Positions 9,216 through 17,232 of a stretch of DNA of 64,000 nt are shown one piece after another (the stretch's first letter is position 1; each line of letters starts with the position of its first letter). The stretch is from Acinetobacter sp. (GTDB lineage Bacteria > Pseudomonadota > Gammaproteobacteria > Pseudomonadales > Moraxellaceae): assembly GCA_031277915.1 (NCBI GenBank), contig JAITLL010000031.1:1-64000 (forward strand), in the 5' to 3' direction. A program made the translations under genes and the position numbers. Below the pieces are notes generated by a model. It was not told the origin of the DNA. It did no database searches and saw only the letters and a program-made list of their open reading frames with translations.

Positions 9216-10888
9216 TTGGCGTTATATTCCTGTACGCCATTTTGTTCAGTGTACTTTTGATAAACTGATAACAACTCTTGAACTTTTGCTGGGTAAAGCT
9301 GAGCAACATTGTGATTTTCACCACGATCAGTAGCAATATTATAGAGCTCCCAAGTACTCGTACCTAATTCAGGGCGACTTTGAAGTGCAATTTTCCATTC
9401 GCCTTGTTTCGCATATTTACTGCCATGTAGTTCATCAGCAAAACTAAAATTTGCTGGACGGATGGTTTGCGATTTATTTTCAAGCACAGATTTCCAAGAA
9501 TAACCGCTTGGTGTATTAATGGTACGGCCTTTATATTGCCCTTGAGGGACTTGAATATGGGCATAATCTAATAACGTTGGAAAAACGTCTAGTACAGAGG
9601 CAAAACTATGATTAGTCTCCTCAGCTTTTTTCTGATTTGGTAACTTTACAATGGCTGGAGCGGTAGTTGCGCCTTCACCAGCTGTATCTTTCCATAAATG
9701 GAATGGTGCAGCGCTAACCTCGGCCCAACGCGGTCCAATATAGTGGTATGAAGTGGGTGTACCTACGTTTGCTACAGAGTTATCAAAACCAGATTCACTG
9801 CCGTATCCACCACGAATAAAACCTTCTGCACCATTGTCGGAAACAAAGAAGATTAAAGTATTTTCATAAAGATTATTTTGTTTTAAATATTGGATAATTC
9901 GGCCTACGTTGGCATCAAGATTTTCTACCATACCTGCGTAGATTTCCATTTTACGCGCTTCAAGCGCTTTTTGTTCAGCTGTTAATTCACCCCACTTTCC
10001 ATATTTTTGTGGTGCATTTTGCGTTGCAATTGGTTCTGCAGCTTCAAAGTTTGCAGGAATAATTCCAAGCTGTTTTTGGCGAGCTATACGTGCTTTACGA
10101 ATCGCATCATAACCGACATCGTAGACACCACGATATTTGTCACGGTATTCTGCTGGAGCTTGTATAGGCCAGTGTGGTGCTGTATAGGCAGCATAAGCAA
10201 AGAAGGGTTTGCCGCTATTTTTGCCTGATTCTAAATAACTCAGTAATTTGTCGGTAAAATAGTTGGTCGAAAAGAAGTCATCGGGCAATGCTGAAACAGG
10301 AATAATCTGTCCATCTTCGGTATAAGTCGAATTTCGTTTAAAGGCACTCGGAGCTTGTTTAAAGTGATGATCTAGACCTTGCAATAAGGTAAATGAATGA
10401 TCAAAACCTTTGGCATGTGCATTAGTTTCAGGTGTTAATCCTAAATGCCACTTACCGCTTATGTAAGTCCGATAGCCATTGTCTTTGAGCACCTGAGCAA
10501 TTGATAAGGAGCGCTCATTTAAATAACCTTCATAGCCTGGTTGTCCCTTTAAATGCTCTGGGGTAAGCTCCGCCATAGCACCTATACCTGCTAGGTGATG
10601 GTCAGTCCCTGAAATAAGTTGCGAGCGAGTAGGGGAGCAAGTGGGTGCAGTATGATAGTCCGTTAAAAGTCGTCCTTCTTGTGCCAGACTATCAATATTA
10701 GGCGTATGAATTTCACCACCAAATGCGCCTAAATCTGAATAGCCTAAGTCATCGGCCATAATGAATAAAATATTGGGCTGTTTTGGAGTACTTGCCACAG
10801 TTTCTTGTGAGTCATTATCGTTACAGCCAGCTAAAGATAAGCTAAATAAAGCAATGGAAAGACTAGATAAAAGAGCTTTGTACTTCAT
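9212..10888 (-). CDS. Arylsulfatase-type sulfatase, lipoprotein
   Basis: Sulfatase of the alkaline-phosphatase superfamily that hydrolyses sulfate esters, probably for sulfur scavenging. In its 558 residues the signal peptide ends in a lipobox SLAGC (C22). The metal ligands D46-D47 are in FIMADDLGYSDLG. The formylglycine site is C84 in CSPTR, the Cys-type core motif. Further sulfatase motifs are SGKWHLG, an APHWPIQAP histidine, and FVSDNGAEG. The cysteine at the core position requires FGE, and an FGE gene follows with a 4-base overlap. The natural substrate cannot be told from sequence. No sulfate-ester transporter is next to it. Confidence 0.93.
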   Translation of the reverse strand: MKYKALLSSLSIALFSLSLAGCNDNDSQETVASTPKQPNILFIMADDLGYSDLGAFGGEIHTPNIDSLAQEGRLLTDYHTAPTCSPTRSQLISGTDHHLAGIGAMAELTPEHLKGQPGYEGYLNERSLSIAQVLKDNGYRTYISGKWHLGLTPETNAHAKGFDHSFTLLQGLDHHFKQAPSAFKRNSTYTEDGQIIPVSALPDDFFSTNYFTDKLLSYLESGKNSGKPFFAYAAYTAPHWPIQAPAEYRDKYRGVYDVGYDAIRKARIARQKQLGIIPANFEAAEPIATQNAPQKYGKWGELTAEQKALEARKMEIYAGMVENLDANVGRIIQYLKQNNLYENTLIFFVSDNGAEGFIRGGYGSESGFDNSVANVGTPTSYHYIGPRWAEVSAAPFHLWKDTAGEGATTAPAIVKLPNQKKAEETNHSFASVLDVFPTLLDYAHIQVPQGQYKGRTINTPSGYSWKSVLENKSQTIRPANFSFADELHGSKYAKQGEWKIALQSRPELGTSTWELYNIATDRGENHNVAQLYPAKVQELLSVYQKYTEQNGVQEYNAK

Positions 10889-11014
10889 TGTATCATCTGA
10901 ATTATTAAAAGAATTGGCTTGAGTTTAATCAGATGGTTTTTGCAATCAAAACAAGGAATTGATCAAAGAAAATCAGAAAAATGTCTGAACATTTATGTTG
11001 ATAAATAAATGAGT

Positions 11015-11043
11015 AAAAAAGAAAAGCCCATTTAGGGCTTTTC
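11015..11043 (-). terminator. Terminator of the rhomboid gene
   Basis: GAAAAGCCC (11021-11029) pairs with GGGCTTTTC (11035-11043). Read on the minus strand it is followed by six T's. Confidence 0.8.
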
Positions 11044-11056
11044 AAAAATATTAAGT

Positions 11057-11674
11057 TTAAAACGGTAAGCGGGTAAGTTGATCTAAGAAATGCGGAATAA
11101 CCCTTGGCTCAATCAAAATCGTTACAACCACGCCATAAGCTGCACCCCATAAATGAGCACTATGGTTAATATGAGTATTGCCACGTTTACCTGCCCAAAT
11201 GCTATAAGCGATGTATAAAACTGCAAAAATAATCGCTGGCACAGGAATAAAAAATACAAAAATCAGTTTCCATGGCTGGAACAGAATATAGGCAAATAGA
11301 ACCGCAGATACAGCCCCTGAAGCTCCCAGACTTGCCCAGTTTGCATCATTTTTATGTTGTAGATAGCTTGGTAAAATCGCGAAAATTAAACCACCTAAAT
11401 AGAACAACACAAAACCCATGTCATAAAAATATTGGCGATAAAAACTTTCGATAATGCTGCCAAAGAAAAACAGGGTAATCATGTTGAACAGTAAATGAGT
11501 ACCATCTGCATGAATAAACCCATGGGTGATGAAACGATCAAATTGTCCACGTTGCATTGCAGGCGGCCAGAAGATCAGGCGGTTCATAACATTTTGATTG
11601 CTAAAAGCAAGTAAAGACACGACGACCGTAATAATAATAAGGGTAATGGTATGGTTAAATGGCAAATGCAACAT
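11057..11674 (-). CDS. Rhomboid family intramembrane serine protease
   Basis: Cleaves transmembrane substrates within the inner membrane. The 205-residue protein has about six hydrophobic helices, the catalytic serine S119 in GASGA, and the catalytic histidine H174 in HSAHLWGAAYG. The early HxxxNM-type motif THLLFNM also matches the family. It is a stand-alone gene with its own terminator. A second, unrelated-length rhomboid lies about 8 kb downstream (19694-20503). The substrate is unknown. Confidence 0.93.
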   Translation of the reverse strand: MLHLPFNHTITLIIITVVVSLLAFSNQNVMNRLIFWPPAMQRGQFDRFITHGFIHADGTHLLFNMITLFFFGSIIESFYRQYFYDMGFVLFYLGGLIFAILPSYLQHKNDANWASLGASGAVSAVLFAYILFQPWKLIFVFFIPVPAIIFAVLYIAYSIWAGKRGNTHINHSAHLWGAAYGVVVTILIEPRVIPHFLDQLTRLPF

Positions 11675-11832
11675 AAGAAATATTTAAAAAATGATCAATA
11701 CTGAGGTCAATAATGCCATTAAAAATACAACTTGGAACCCTGTTGTGTATAAATCCGACAAATTTAGTTGATTTTTTTTAAATCCCCCTCATCTTCGGTT
11801 AATATAAAGGCATCAGCTTGAGGAATATTGTT

Positions 11833-12471
11833 ATGTCGACTGAGAACACCAACACTGCTGTTGCAGAAGAAATTCCGAACCTTTTGATTACACCATCTGC
11901 ACAAGAGTATTTGCACGAATTATTGGCGAAGCAAAATACTCCGGGAATTGGCGTTCGAATTTTTGTTGAACATCCGGGTACACCACGTGCAGAGTGCTGT
12001 ATGGCATATAGCGCACCAGAAGAAGTGGTGCCAACGGATTATAAACAGGACTATCCTGATTTTCCTGCATACATTGATGCACCGTCTATTCCATATCTTT
12101 TAGACGCTGTAATTGATTACAACAAAGACCGTTTCGGTGGTCAGTTAACTTTCCGTGCACCAAACTCTAAAGTGCCACGTGTAGGACCAGATGCTTCAAT
12201 TGAAGAACGTATTACTTATATTCTTCAAGCAGAAATTAACCCAGGTCTTGCAGGGCATGGCGGTAACTGTAGCTTGGTAGAAGTACAAGACGACCCAGAA
12301 CATGGTTTAACTGCTGTATTGAAATTTGGTGGTGGTTGCCAAGGTTGTTCTGCAATTGATGTGACTTTAAAACAAGGTGTAGAAACAACCTTGAAAGAAA
12401 ACATTCCTGAGCTTCAACGTGTGGTTGACCAAACGGATCATACACAAGCAGAAGGTGCTTACTTCAAATAA
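11833..12471 (+). CDS. nfuA: Fe-S biogenesis protein NfuA
   Basis: Carrier that delivers 4Fe-4S clusters to target enzymes, important under oxidative stress or iron limitation. The 212 residues have a degenerate A-type N-terminal domain (about 15-115, lacking the full A-type cysteine set) and a C-terminal Nfu domain. The cluster-binding cysteines are C169 and C172 in GGGCQGCSA. I start at the ATG at 11833, which has GAGGAA eight bases upstream; a TTG five codons earlier overlaps that ribosome site. Confidence 0.95.
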   Translation: MSTENTNTAVAEEIPNLLITPSAQEYLHELLAKQNTPGIGVRIFVEHPGTPRAECCMAYSAPEEVVPTDYKQDYPDFPAYIDAPSIPYLLDAVIDYNKDRFGGQLTFRAPNSKVPRVGPDASIEERITYILQAEINPGLAGHGGNCSLVEVQDDPEHGLTAVLKFGGGCQGCSAIDVTLKQGVETTLKENIPELQRVVDQTDHTQAEGAYFK

Positions 12472-12494
12472 TTAAATTATTTGAAAAGTGCAAC

Positions 12495-12521
12495 AAAAAA
12501 GCCTCGTCATGAGGTTTTTTT
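12495..12521 (+). terminator. Terminator after nfuA
   Basis: An A-run, a CCTC/GAGG stem around GTCAT, then a seven-T run, 24 bases past the nfuA stop. Confidence 0.75.
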
Positions 12522-12537
12522 ATAATTTGTAATTTAA

Positions 12538-12557
12538 AATAATGATCAATATCATTT
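12538..12557 (+). promoter_or_regulatory. Partial Fur-box-like site before the TonB-receptor relic
   Basis: AATGAT and ATCATT face each other across four bases inside ATAATGATCAATATCATTT. The half-sites match the Fur consensus, but the consensus spacer is one base, so the match is imperfect. Its place about 80 bases before a relic of a siderophore-receptor-like gene is the main support. Confidence 0.4.
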
Positions 12558-12636
12558 GTTTTTTAGATTTAAATTTATTGCGCTTATTTAAGTAAAACTT
12601 AATATTTATTCATCACTTAATTTGTTGGATCAGGAT

Positions 12637-12850
12637 ATGACGAAACGTATTTTCCAATCTGTATTTCAGTTTTAACTCCAGATGAAATTAATAAAAAAGT
12701 AATCGTGATGTCACCGATGCACTTAAAGATGTGCCTAGCGTTGTGGTTATCAGATGGCGCAGAGATTACAACTTATTTGATAAAGACATTGACGTAGCAT
12801 CTTATAGCTACGTTTTAGATGGTCGTCGTTATATTAGGAATTATTTATAA
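12637..12850 (+). pseudogene. Relic of a TonB-dependent (siderophore-type) outer-membrane receptor
   Basis: Pieces of one receptor appear in three frames within 214 bases. An ATG with a purine-rich site (TCAGGAT) opens MTKRIFQSVFQF and then stops. Another frame reads ISVLTPDEINKKV, and the next frame continues directly with RDVTDALKDVPSVVV. Together these form the typical plug-domain stretch of FepA-like receptors. The same frame then jumps to NLFDKDIDVASYSYVLDGRR and ends soon after. That resembles the last barrel strands of such receptors (NLFDK ... YxYxxxGRxxxxxx). So most of an approximately 2-kb gene is deleted and the rest is frameshifted. A Fur-like half-site pair lies upstream. Confidence 0.7.
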
Positions 12851-12879
12851 ATTCTAAATTATTAAATAAAAAAGGCGGT

Positions 12880-13887
12880 TTAAGTGCCTTTGTTATTTAA
12901 AATATCTAATGTTTTTTCAGAGTAATAAAATTTTTCTAAGTAAACACGAGCACGGTGTCTTAAATGTCCTGTTGAGACTAATTGTTGTAATACAGGTAAA
13001 AGTAACTGGGTGAGTTCATGTTTCACTAAACTTTCGTCAATATTAAGGTCACGGAGTAATAAGTCAAAATTATGTTCCTGATTACGCACATACCAAGTGT
13101 AAATGCCATCATGTACTTGCTGTTTTAGGTAAGCAGTCTGGCGCATATGGTCCCAGATTTCATGACCCAGACCGACAGTTTTTGTTAAATCTTGAACTTC
13201 TACATAATTTTTCAAAATAGAAAGTGGCATAGTTTTAACTTTATGCCAAACATTGGCTTGAAAGTGATAGAGCTTATCATTGTCAAAATGTTGATTTAAA
13301 ACGCGCTCACTCATTTGGCTGAGTGTTAAAATATTCTTTTGCAAATAATGGTTAATCGTATCGTCGAGATTGGAGTCAGTGACTGTTTCCAATACAGATT
13401 TGCCCATTTTCATAAAACGGCCTACACCTGGCACACGTTTTGACATGGATTCATCTAAATAATCATGCATGGCTTGCTGAATCAATTGTGTTAAAAGCGC
13501 TGAAAAGGCTGGATTATTTACAATTGTTTTAATGAGTTTTTTACGGTGTTCTTCTTTACTTGCAACGTACTGAGCAATTCGGTCAATGGTTAAAACAGGA
13601 ATAACATCTTCCACAGTTGCTGTGTCATTCGCAGGATGAATCAGTGCAAAACGAATGTGATCAGTAATCTGTTCAATCAGAAAATTAGAAGCAGGTGTCT
13701 CCAAAATTTGCTTTTGAATGAGCTGCTGAATTTGTTCAAAAGTCCACAGGTGTTGTAATTGCCGAGCCCCCAACCAATGATAAAATTGCTCAAACTCTTG
13801 CTGGATCACCTGAGACTGAGCAAATTGTTCATCTAAGAAATCTAGATGAGCTTCAATAAGTTGTTCTATAAGTGGTTGGGTAGACAT
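12880..13887 (-). CDS. Conserved-looking hypothetical protein, all-helical, 335 residues
   Basis: I do not recognise the family. The sequence is rich in Gln, Leu, His and charged residues with regular helical periodicity. It has no signal peptide or membrane segment, so it is probably cytoplasmic. A glycine-containing stretch (SKRVPGVGRFMKMGKSVLET, about residues 148-167) is the only break from helix-like composition. It starts 26 bases after the alpha/beta hydrolase gene on the same strand, suggesting a two-gene transcript. It lacks the membrane anchor and sequence motif of lipase-specific foldases, so the neighbourhood does not prove a chaperone role. Confidence 0.8.
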   Translation of the reverse strand: MSTQPLIEQLIEAHLDFLDEQFAQSQVIQQEFEQFYHWLGARQLQHLWTFEQIQQLIQKQILETPASNFLIEQITDHIRFALIHPANDTATVEDVIPVLTIDRIAQYVASKEEHRKKLIKTIVNNPAFSALLTQLIQQAMHDYLDESMSKRVPGVGRFMKMGKSVLETVTDSNLDDTINHYLQKNILTLSQMSERVLNQHFDNDKLYHFQANVWHKVKTMPLSILKNYVEVQDLTKTVGLGHEIWDHMRQTAYLKQQVHDGIYTWYVRNQEHNFDLLLRDLNIDESLVKHELTQLLLPVLQQLVSTGHLRHRARVYLEKFYYSEKTLDILNNKGT

Positions 13888-13913
13888 AAGGTTTCACAAG
13901 TCCGAAGTTTTAT

Positions 13914-14939
13914 TTAAGGTGTAGTCGTTTTTGTCGACTGATTTGCTTCTACTTTAAGTAAAAACGGCACATATTGTTGAATAACTAACTGCTCAGCTTC
14001 CAAAATTGGCATGTGGCCTACATTTTCTAAAATAACAGGAGGTTGAGCATTCTTTATAAGGCGCTTTAATTCACTTGCCACTTCTACATTAATAATCTTA
14101 TCTTGTTTGCCCCACAAAATAAGGGTAGGTGCATCAATAGTCTTGGTGAGTACTGCAAATGAGTCTGGTGTATAGACCTTATTGAGCGCAATGAGTTGGT
14201 CAACCAGTTTCTGTGTTTGAGGTGCCTGATTAATCATTAGTTTTTCCTGAGCTTGCAGGAACTCTTTAGGAATAAACGGAGGATTAAACATGGTTTGTTT
14301 TAATAAATAATGAAAGTCACCTTTTTTAGAGACTAAGAGCTGTTTTAGATAAATTGGATCTTTTAAGTAAATTGTATTGGCAGAACGAAATATACCGCCA
14401 CTGTCGACTAAAAATAGACTTTTGGTTTCAAATGGATATTGTCCAGCATAGAGTAGGGCAATAGAGCCGCCAAGTGAATGTCCGGCGATATGGATTGGGC
14501 CTTTTAAATTTGCAGCTTCAACAAATCGACGTAATTTTTCAGCAAGGTTTGGAACTGAGTAGTCGAAGTCTTGAGAAACCACAGTTTCGCCACTGCCGGG
14601 TAAATCTGGAATAACGACATGATAGTTTGTAGTTAAGTAATGTGCTACTCGGTTCCAGTTATCACGACTACCTCCTAAACCATGAATTAATAGTAAAGTC
14701 GGTTTTGTTGTCGAACCTCCCTCACTATAAGACCAGGTGATATCGCCGACTCTTAATTTTTTGCTTTGTAAACCAGCCCAACTACGTTCTTGCTGCAAAA
14801 TAGTTTGAAATGCCACATCAATATTATCAGTTGCGTGTGCCTGAGAAATACTTATAACAGGCAATAAGCTACAAGCCAGAGTGAGTGCCGTAGCAGTTTT
14901 TTTCAGAGAGGCTTGAATTGATGTGGACAGCCTGGTCAT
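13914..14939 (-). CDS. Exported alpha/beta-hydrolase (esterase/lipase-like)
   Basis: Serine hydrolase of the alpha/beta fold. It has a long N-terminal signal sequence ending near AHA. Next come the oxyanion motif HGLGGSRDNW, the nucleophile elbow GHSLGGS, an acid-residue region WGKQDKIIN and a C-terminal histidine motif NVGHMPILE. This is a full catalytic triad layout at about 341 residues. AAGGA lies eight bases before the ATG at 14939; the in-frame ATG three codons earlier abuts this site, so 14939 is preferred. It is likely periplasmic or secreted. The substrate is unknown. Confidence 0.88.
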   Translation of the reverse strand: MTRLSTSIQASLKKTATALTLACSLLPVISISQAHATDNIDVAFQTILQQERSWAGLQSKKLRVGDITWSYSEGGSTTKPTLLLIHGLGGSRDNWNRVAHYLTTNYHVVIPDLPGSGETVVSQDFDYSVPNLAEKLRRFVEAANLKGPIHIAGHSLGGSIALLYAGQYPFETKSLFLVDSGGIFRSANTIYLKDPIYLKQLLVSKKGDFHYLLKQTMFNPPFIPKEFLQAQEKLMINQAPQTQKLVDQLIALNKVYTPDSFAVLTKTIDAPTLILWGKQDKIINVEVASELKRLIKNAQPPVILENVGHMPILEAEQLVIQQYVPFLLKVEANQSTKTTTP

Positions 14940-15221
14940 AGATTTCATCCTTGAAGCTTAAGCGAGTTTGAAAATTATTGAAAAACTTTGCCAATGAGTC
15001 ATTTGCCAAACGTTCGGAATGACGAAAATTATAGTCAATCTAGAAATCAAAGTATGTCTATTTTTTCACTAAACAGTTGGGAATACGCAGTAATAGCCAC
15101 ATTAAAACGATGAAGTATTTTTAAATTTTTTTATAGCAAAGGATTTATTTTTTTGTCAGTGACATTCAAATTTTGACACTTTAAAATGATTCCAACCTTG
15201 AAAAAACAATGGAAATATAAA

Positions 15222-15836
15222 ATGCCTACTGCGCAAGAAGTTTTAGATCGTCTGAAAGCTGGTAATCAACGATTTGTAAATGGAAATACTTCCCTTGCAA
15301 AAAACTTATCACATCATGAACGCGCTGAAATGGCAAAGGACCAAAATCCGTTTGCGATTGTATTAGGCTGTTCAGATTCTCGTGTACCAGCAGAAATGGT
15401 ATTCGATCAAGGACTTGGTGACTTATTCGTAATTCGTGTTGCAGGTAATGTGGTTGCACCTTCTCAAGTCGGTAGTGTTGAGTTCGCAGCAGAGCGTTAT
15501 GACTGTCCGGTTGTTGTTGTATTAGGACATAGTCATTGTGGTGCTATTCAAGCGACTATTGATACGTTGATGAATCCTGATCAACCACCATCTTCTAACT
15601 TAATGTCAATTGTGAACCGTGTACGTCCATCAGTTGAAATTTTGATGCAAACGGACTTAAAAAATGATTTGAAAAAGCTTTCATGTCATGCAGTACGTTC
15701 AAACGTTTTTGCTTCGGTAAATCAATTACGTCATGGTTCAAGCGTGCTAGAAAATCTGATCGCACAAGGTAGGTTGATTGTTGTTGGTGCCGAATATTCA
15801 CTAGAAACTGGTGAAGTTACTTTTTTTGATTTCTAA
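15222..15836 (+). CDS. Beta-class carbonic anhydrase
   Basis: Interconverts CO2 and bicarbonate in the cytoplasm. Zinc ligands are visible: C50 in GCSDSR (with the D52/R54 dyad), and H103 and C106 in GHSHCGA. The 204-residue length fits beta-carbonic anhydrases. I start at the ATG at 15222 (MPTAQEVLDRLKAGN), which begins exactly where family members do and has a weak TGGAA upstream. An in-frame ATG at 15186 would add 12 lysine-rich residues without a ribosome site. Confidence 0.93.
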   Translation: MPTAQEVLDRLKAGNQRFVNGNTSLAKNLSHHERAEMAKDQNPFAIVLGCSDSRVPAEMVFDQGLGDLFVIRVAGNVVAPSQVGSVEFAAERYDCPVVVVLGHSHCGAIQATIDTLMNPDQPPSSNLMSIVNRVRPSVEILMQTDLKNDLKKLSCHAVRSNVFASVNQLRHGSSVLENLIAQGRLIVVGAEYSLETGEVTFFDF

Positions 15837-15859
15837 TTATATTAAAAAGACTTAAAACT

Positions 15860-15884
15860 AAAAGGTGCCTAGAGGGCATCTTTT
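15860..15884. terminator. Shared terminator of carbonic anhydrase and tesA
   Basis: AAAAGGTGCC pairs with GGCATCTTTT (10 bp, one G-U) around a five-base loop. The right arm lies inside the last codons of the convergent tesA gene, whose stop is at 15869-15871. Confidence 0.75.
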
Positions 15885-16492
15885 ATATATGGGTAAGCTA
15901 AATTAAGCAATTTTGTTTGTGCTTGAGTATTGGGGTGAATCAAGTCATTTTGCATAAGCTGTTTTTGACCAGCGACGCCATCAAGAAAAAACGGGAGTAA
16001 TTTCAGCTGATATTTTTGGCTGACAGTTTTGTAGTTATTTTCAAATGCTTTGCTATAAGCAGACCCATAGTTTGGCGGAATTTTCATACCAAAAAGAATA
16101 ACCTGAGCTTTTTGTTTTTGGCTTAATTGAACCAATTGCGATAGATTTTGCTGAATCATTTGTGGTGGTTGTCCGCGCAAGCCATCATTCCCACCTAACT
16201 CAATGACCACGATCTGTGGTTTATACGTCTGTAAAAGTTTAGGTAATCTTGCTAAGGCACCACTAGTCGTTTCACCACTCATACTTGCATTGACCACTTT
16301 ATGCTGTTTGGGATACTGTTGGTCTAAACGTTTTTGTAGTAATTGTACCCAACCCTGTTTAGGGTCTATTCCATAACCGGCACTAATACTATCTCCTAAA
16401 ATTAAAATAGTTTTTGCTGAGACCAATATAGGCAACATGCTCAATGAGATGAGCAAGAGGCTTTTAGAAGCAAACAAAAAAGATTTATACAT
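15869..16492 (-). CDS. tesA: Periplasmic SGNH esterase / thioesterase I / lysophospholipase L1
   Basis: Multifunctional esterase that hydrolyses acyl-CoA, lysophospholipid and aryl esters in the periplasm. The signal peptide ends near VSA (about residue 26). The SGNH blocks are ILGDSISAGYG with nucleophile S35, GGNDGLRG with the oxyanion Asn, and a C-terminal DLIHPN containing the Asp and His. The 207 residues match TesA. It is divergent from ybbA with only 44 bases between starts, the same tesA/ybbA/ybbP arrangement known from E. coli. Confidence 0.94.
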   Translation of the reverse strand: MYKSFLFASKSLLLISLSMLPILVSAKTILILGDSISAGYGIDPKQGWVQLLQKRLDQQYPKQHKVVNASMSGETTSGALARLPKLLQTYKPQIVVIELGGNDGLRGQPPQMIQQNLSQLVQLSQKQKAQVILFGMKIPPNYGSAYSKAFENNYKTVSQKYQLKLLPFFLDGVAGQKQLMQNDLIHPNTQAQTKLLNLAYPYIKDAL

Positions 16493-16536
16493 TTGTCTTT
16501 GACCCGAATACTAAAATATATAGGACTGATTACATC

Positions 16537-17229
16537 ATGCCACAACCCATCCTTGCTGCCCATCAAGTTACACAAACTATTCAGATTAACCAAAATCAAT
16601 TTACGATTTTAAAAAATATTGATTTAGAAATTTATGAAGGTGAGCAGGTGGCAATTACGGGGCGTTCAGGTTCTGGTAAATCGACACTATTGGGGATTTT
16701 AGCAACATTAGATCAACCTTCTGAAGGCGAGGTTTGGTTATGTGGTCAGGCGGTTCATCAGTTGACAGAGGAACAGCGTGCTCAAATTCGAATGGAGCAT
16801 ATTGGTTTTGTATTTCAGTCTTTCCAACTTTTACCACAGTTAAGTGCACTTGAAAATGTGATGTTACCGCTTCGGTTGCGTAAAGACTTTGACTATAAAG
16901 TTGCTGAACAAAAAGCATTGGAGTGGTTACATCGAGTGGGCTTGAGCAGACAAGTTGAACAAACCCCCAAAGTACTTTCTGGTGGAGAGCAGCAACGGGT
17001 TGCAATTGCGCGAGCTCTTATTTCTGAGCCACAAATCATTTTTGCCGATGAACCTACTGGAAATTTAGATGGTCAAACCGCGCAAGAAATTGAAGGTCTG
17101 CTTTTCGATTTAAATCGAGAGTTAGGTACGACGCTGATTTTAGTCACACATGATCGTAATTTGGCCGCTCTTTGTCAGCGTCATGTTGAGTTAGATGACG
17201 GCCGACTAAAGACAGTACAGGGTGGTTAA
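16537..17229 (+). CDS. ybbA: ABC transporter ATP-binding protein, YbbA/LolD-like
   Basis: ATPase of a MacB/LolD-type ABC system at the inner membrane. The 230 residues contain Walker [10 protein letters not shown] (about 42-50), a Q-loop [10 protein letters not shown], the signature [15 protein letters not shown], Walker [14 protein letters not shown] and the H-loop LVTHD. It is followed after three bases by its permease gene. Pairing with tesA suggests a role in envelope lipid or ester metabolism; the substrate is not known. Confidence 0.93.
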   Translation: MPQPILAAHQVTQTIQINQNQFTILKNIDLEIYEGEQVAITGRSGSGKSTLLGILATLDQPSEGEVWLCGQAVHQLTEEQRAQIRMEHIGFVFQSFQLLPQLSALENVMLPLRLRKDFDYKVAEQKALEWLHRVGLSRQVEQTPKVLSGGEQQRVAIARALISEPQIIFADEPTGNLDGQTAQEIEGLLFDLNRELGTTLILVTHDRNLAALCQRHVELDDGRLKTVQGG

Positions 17230-17232
17230 ATT

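Noticed and set aside
12880-13887. Lipase-specific foldase next to the exported hydrolase
   Set aside because: No N-terminal membrane anchor and none of the foldase sequence motifs, and the gene order fits any two-gene unit.
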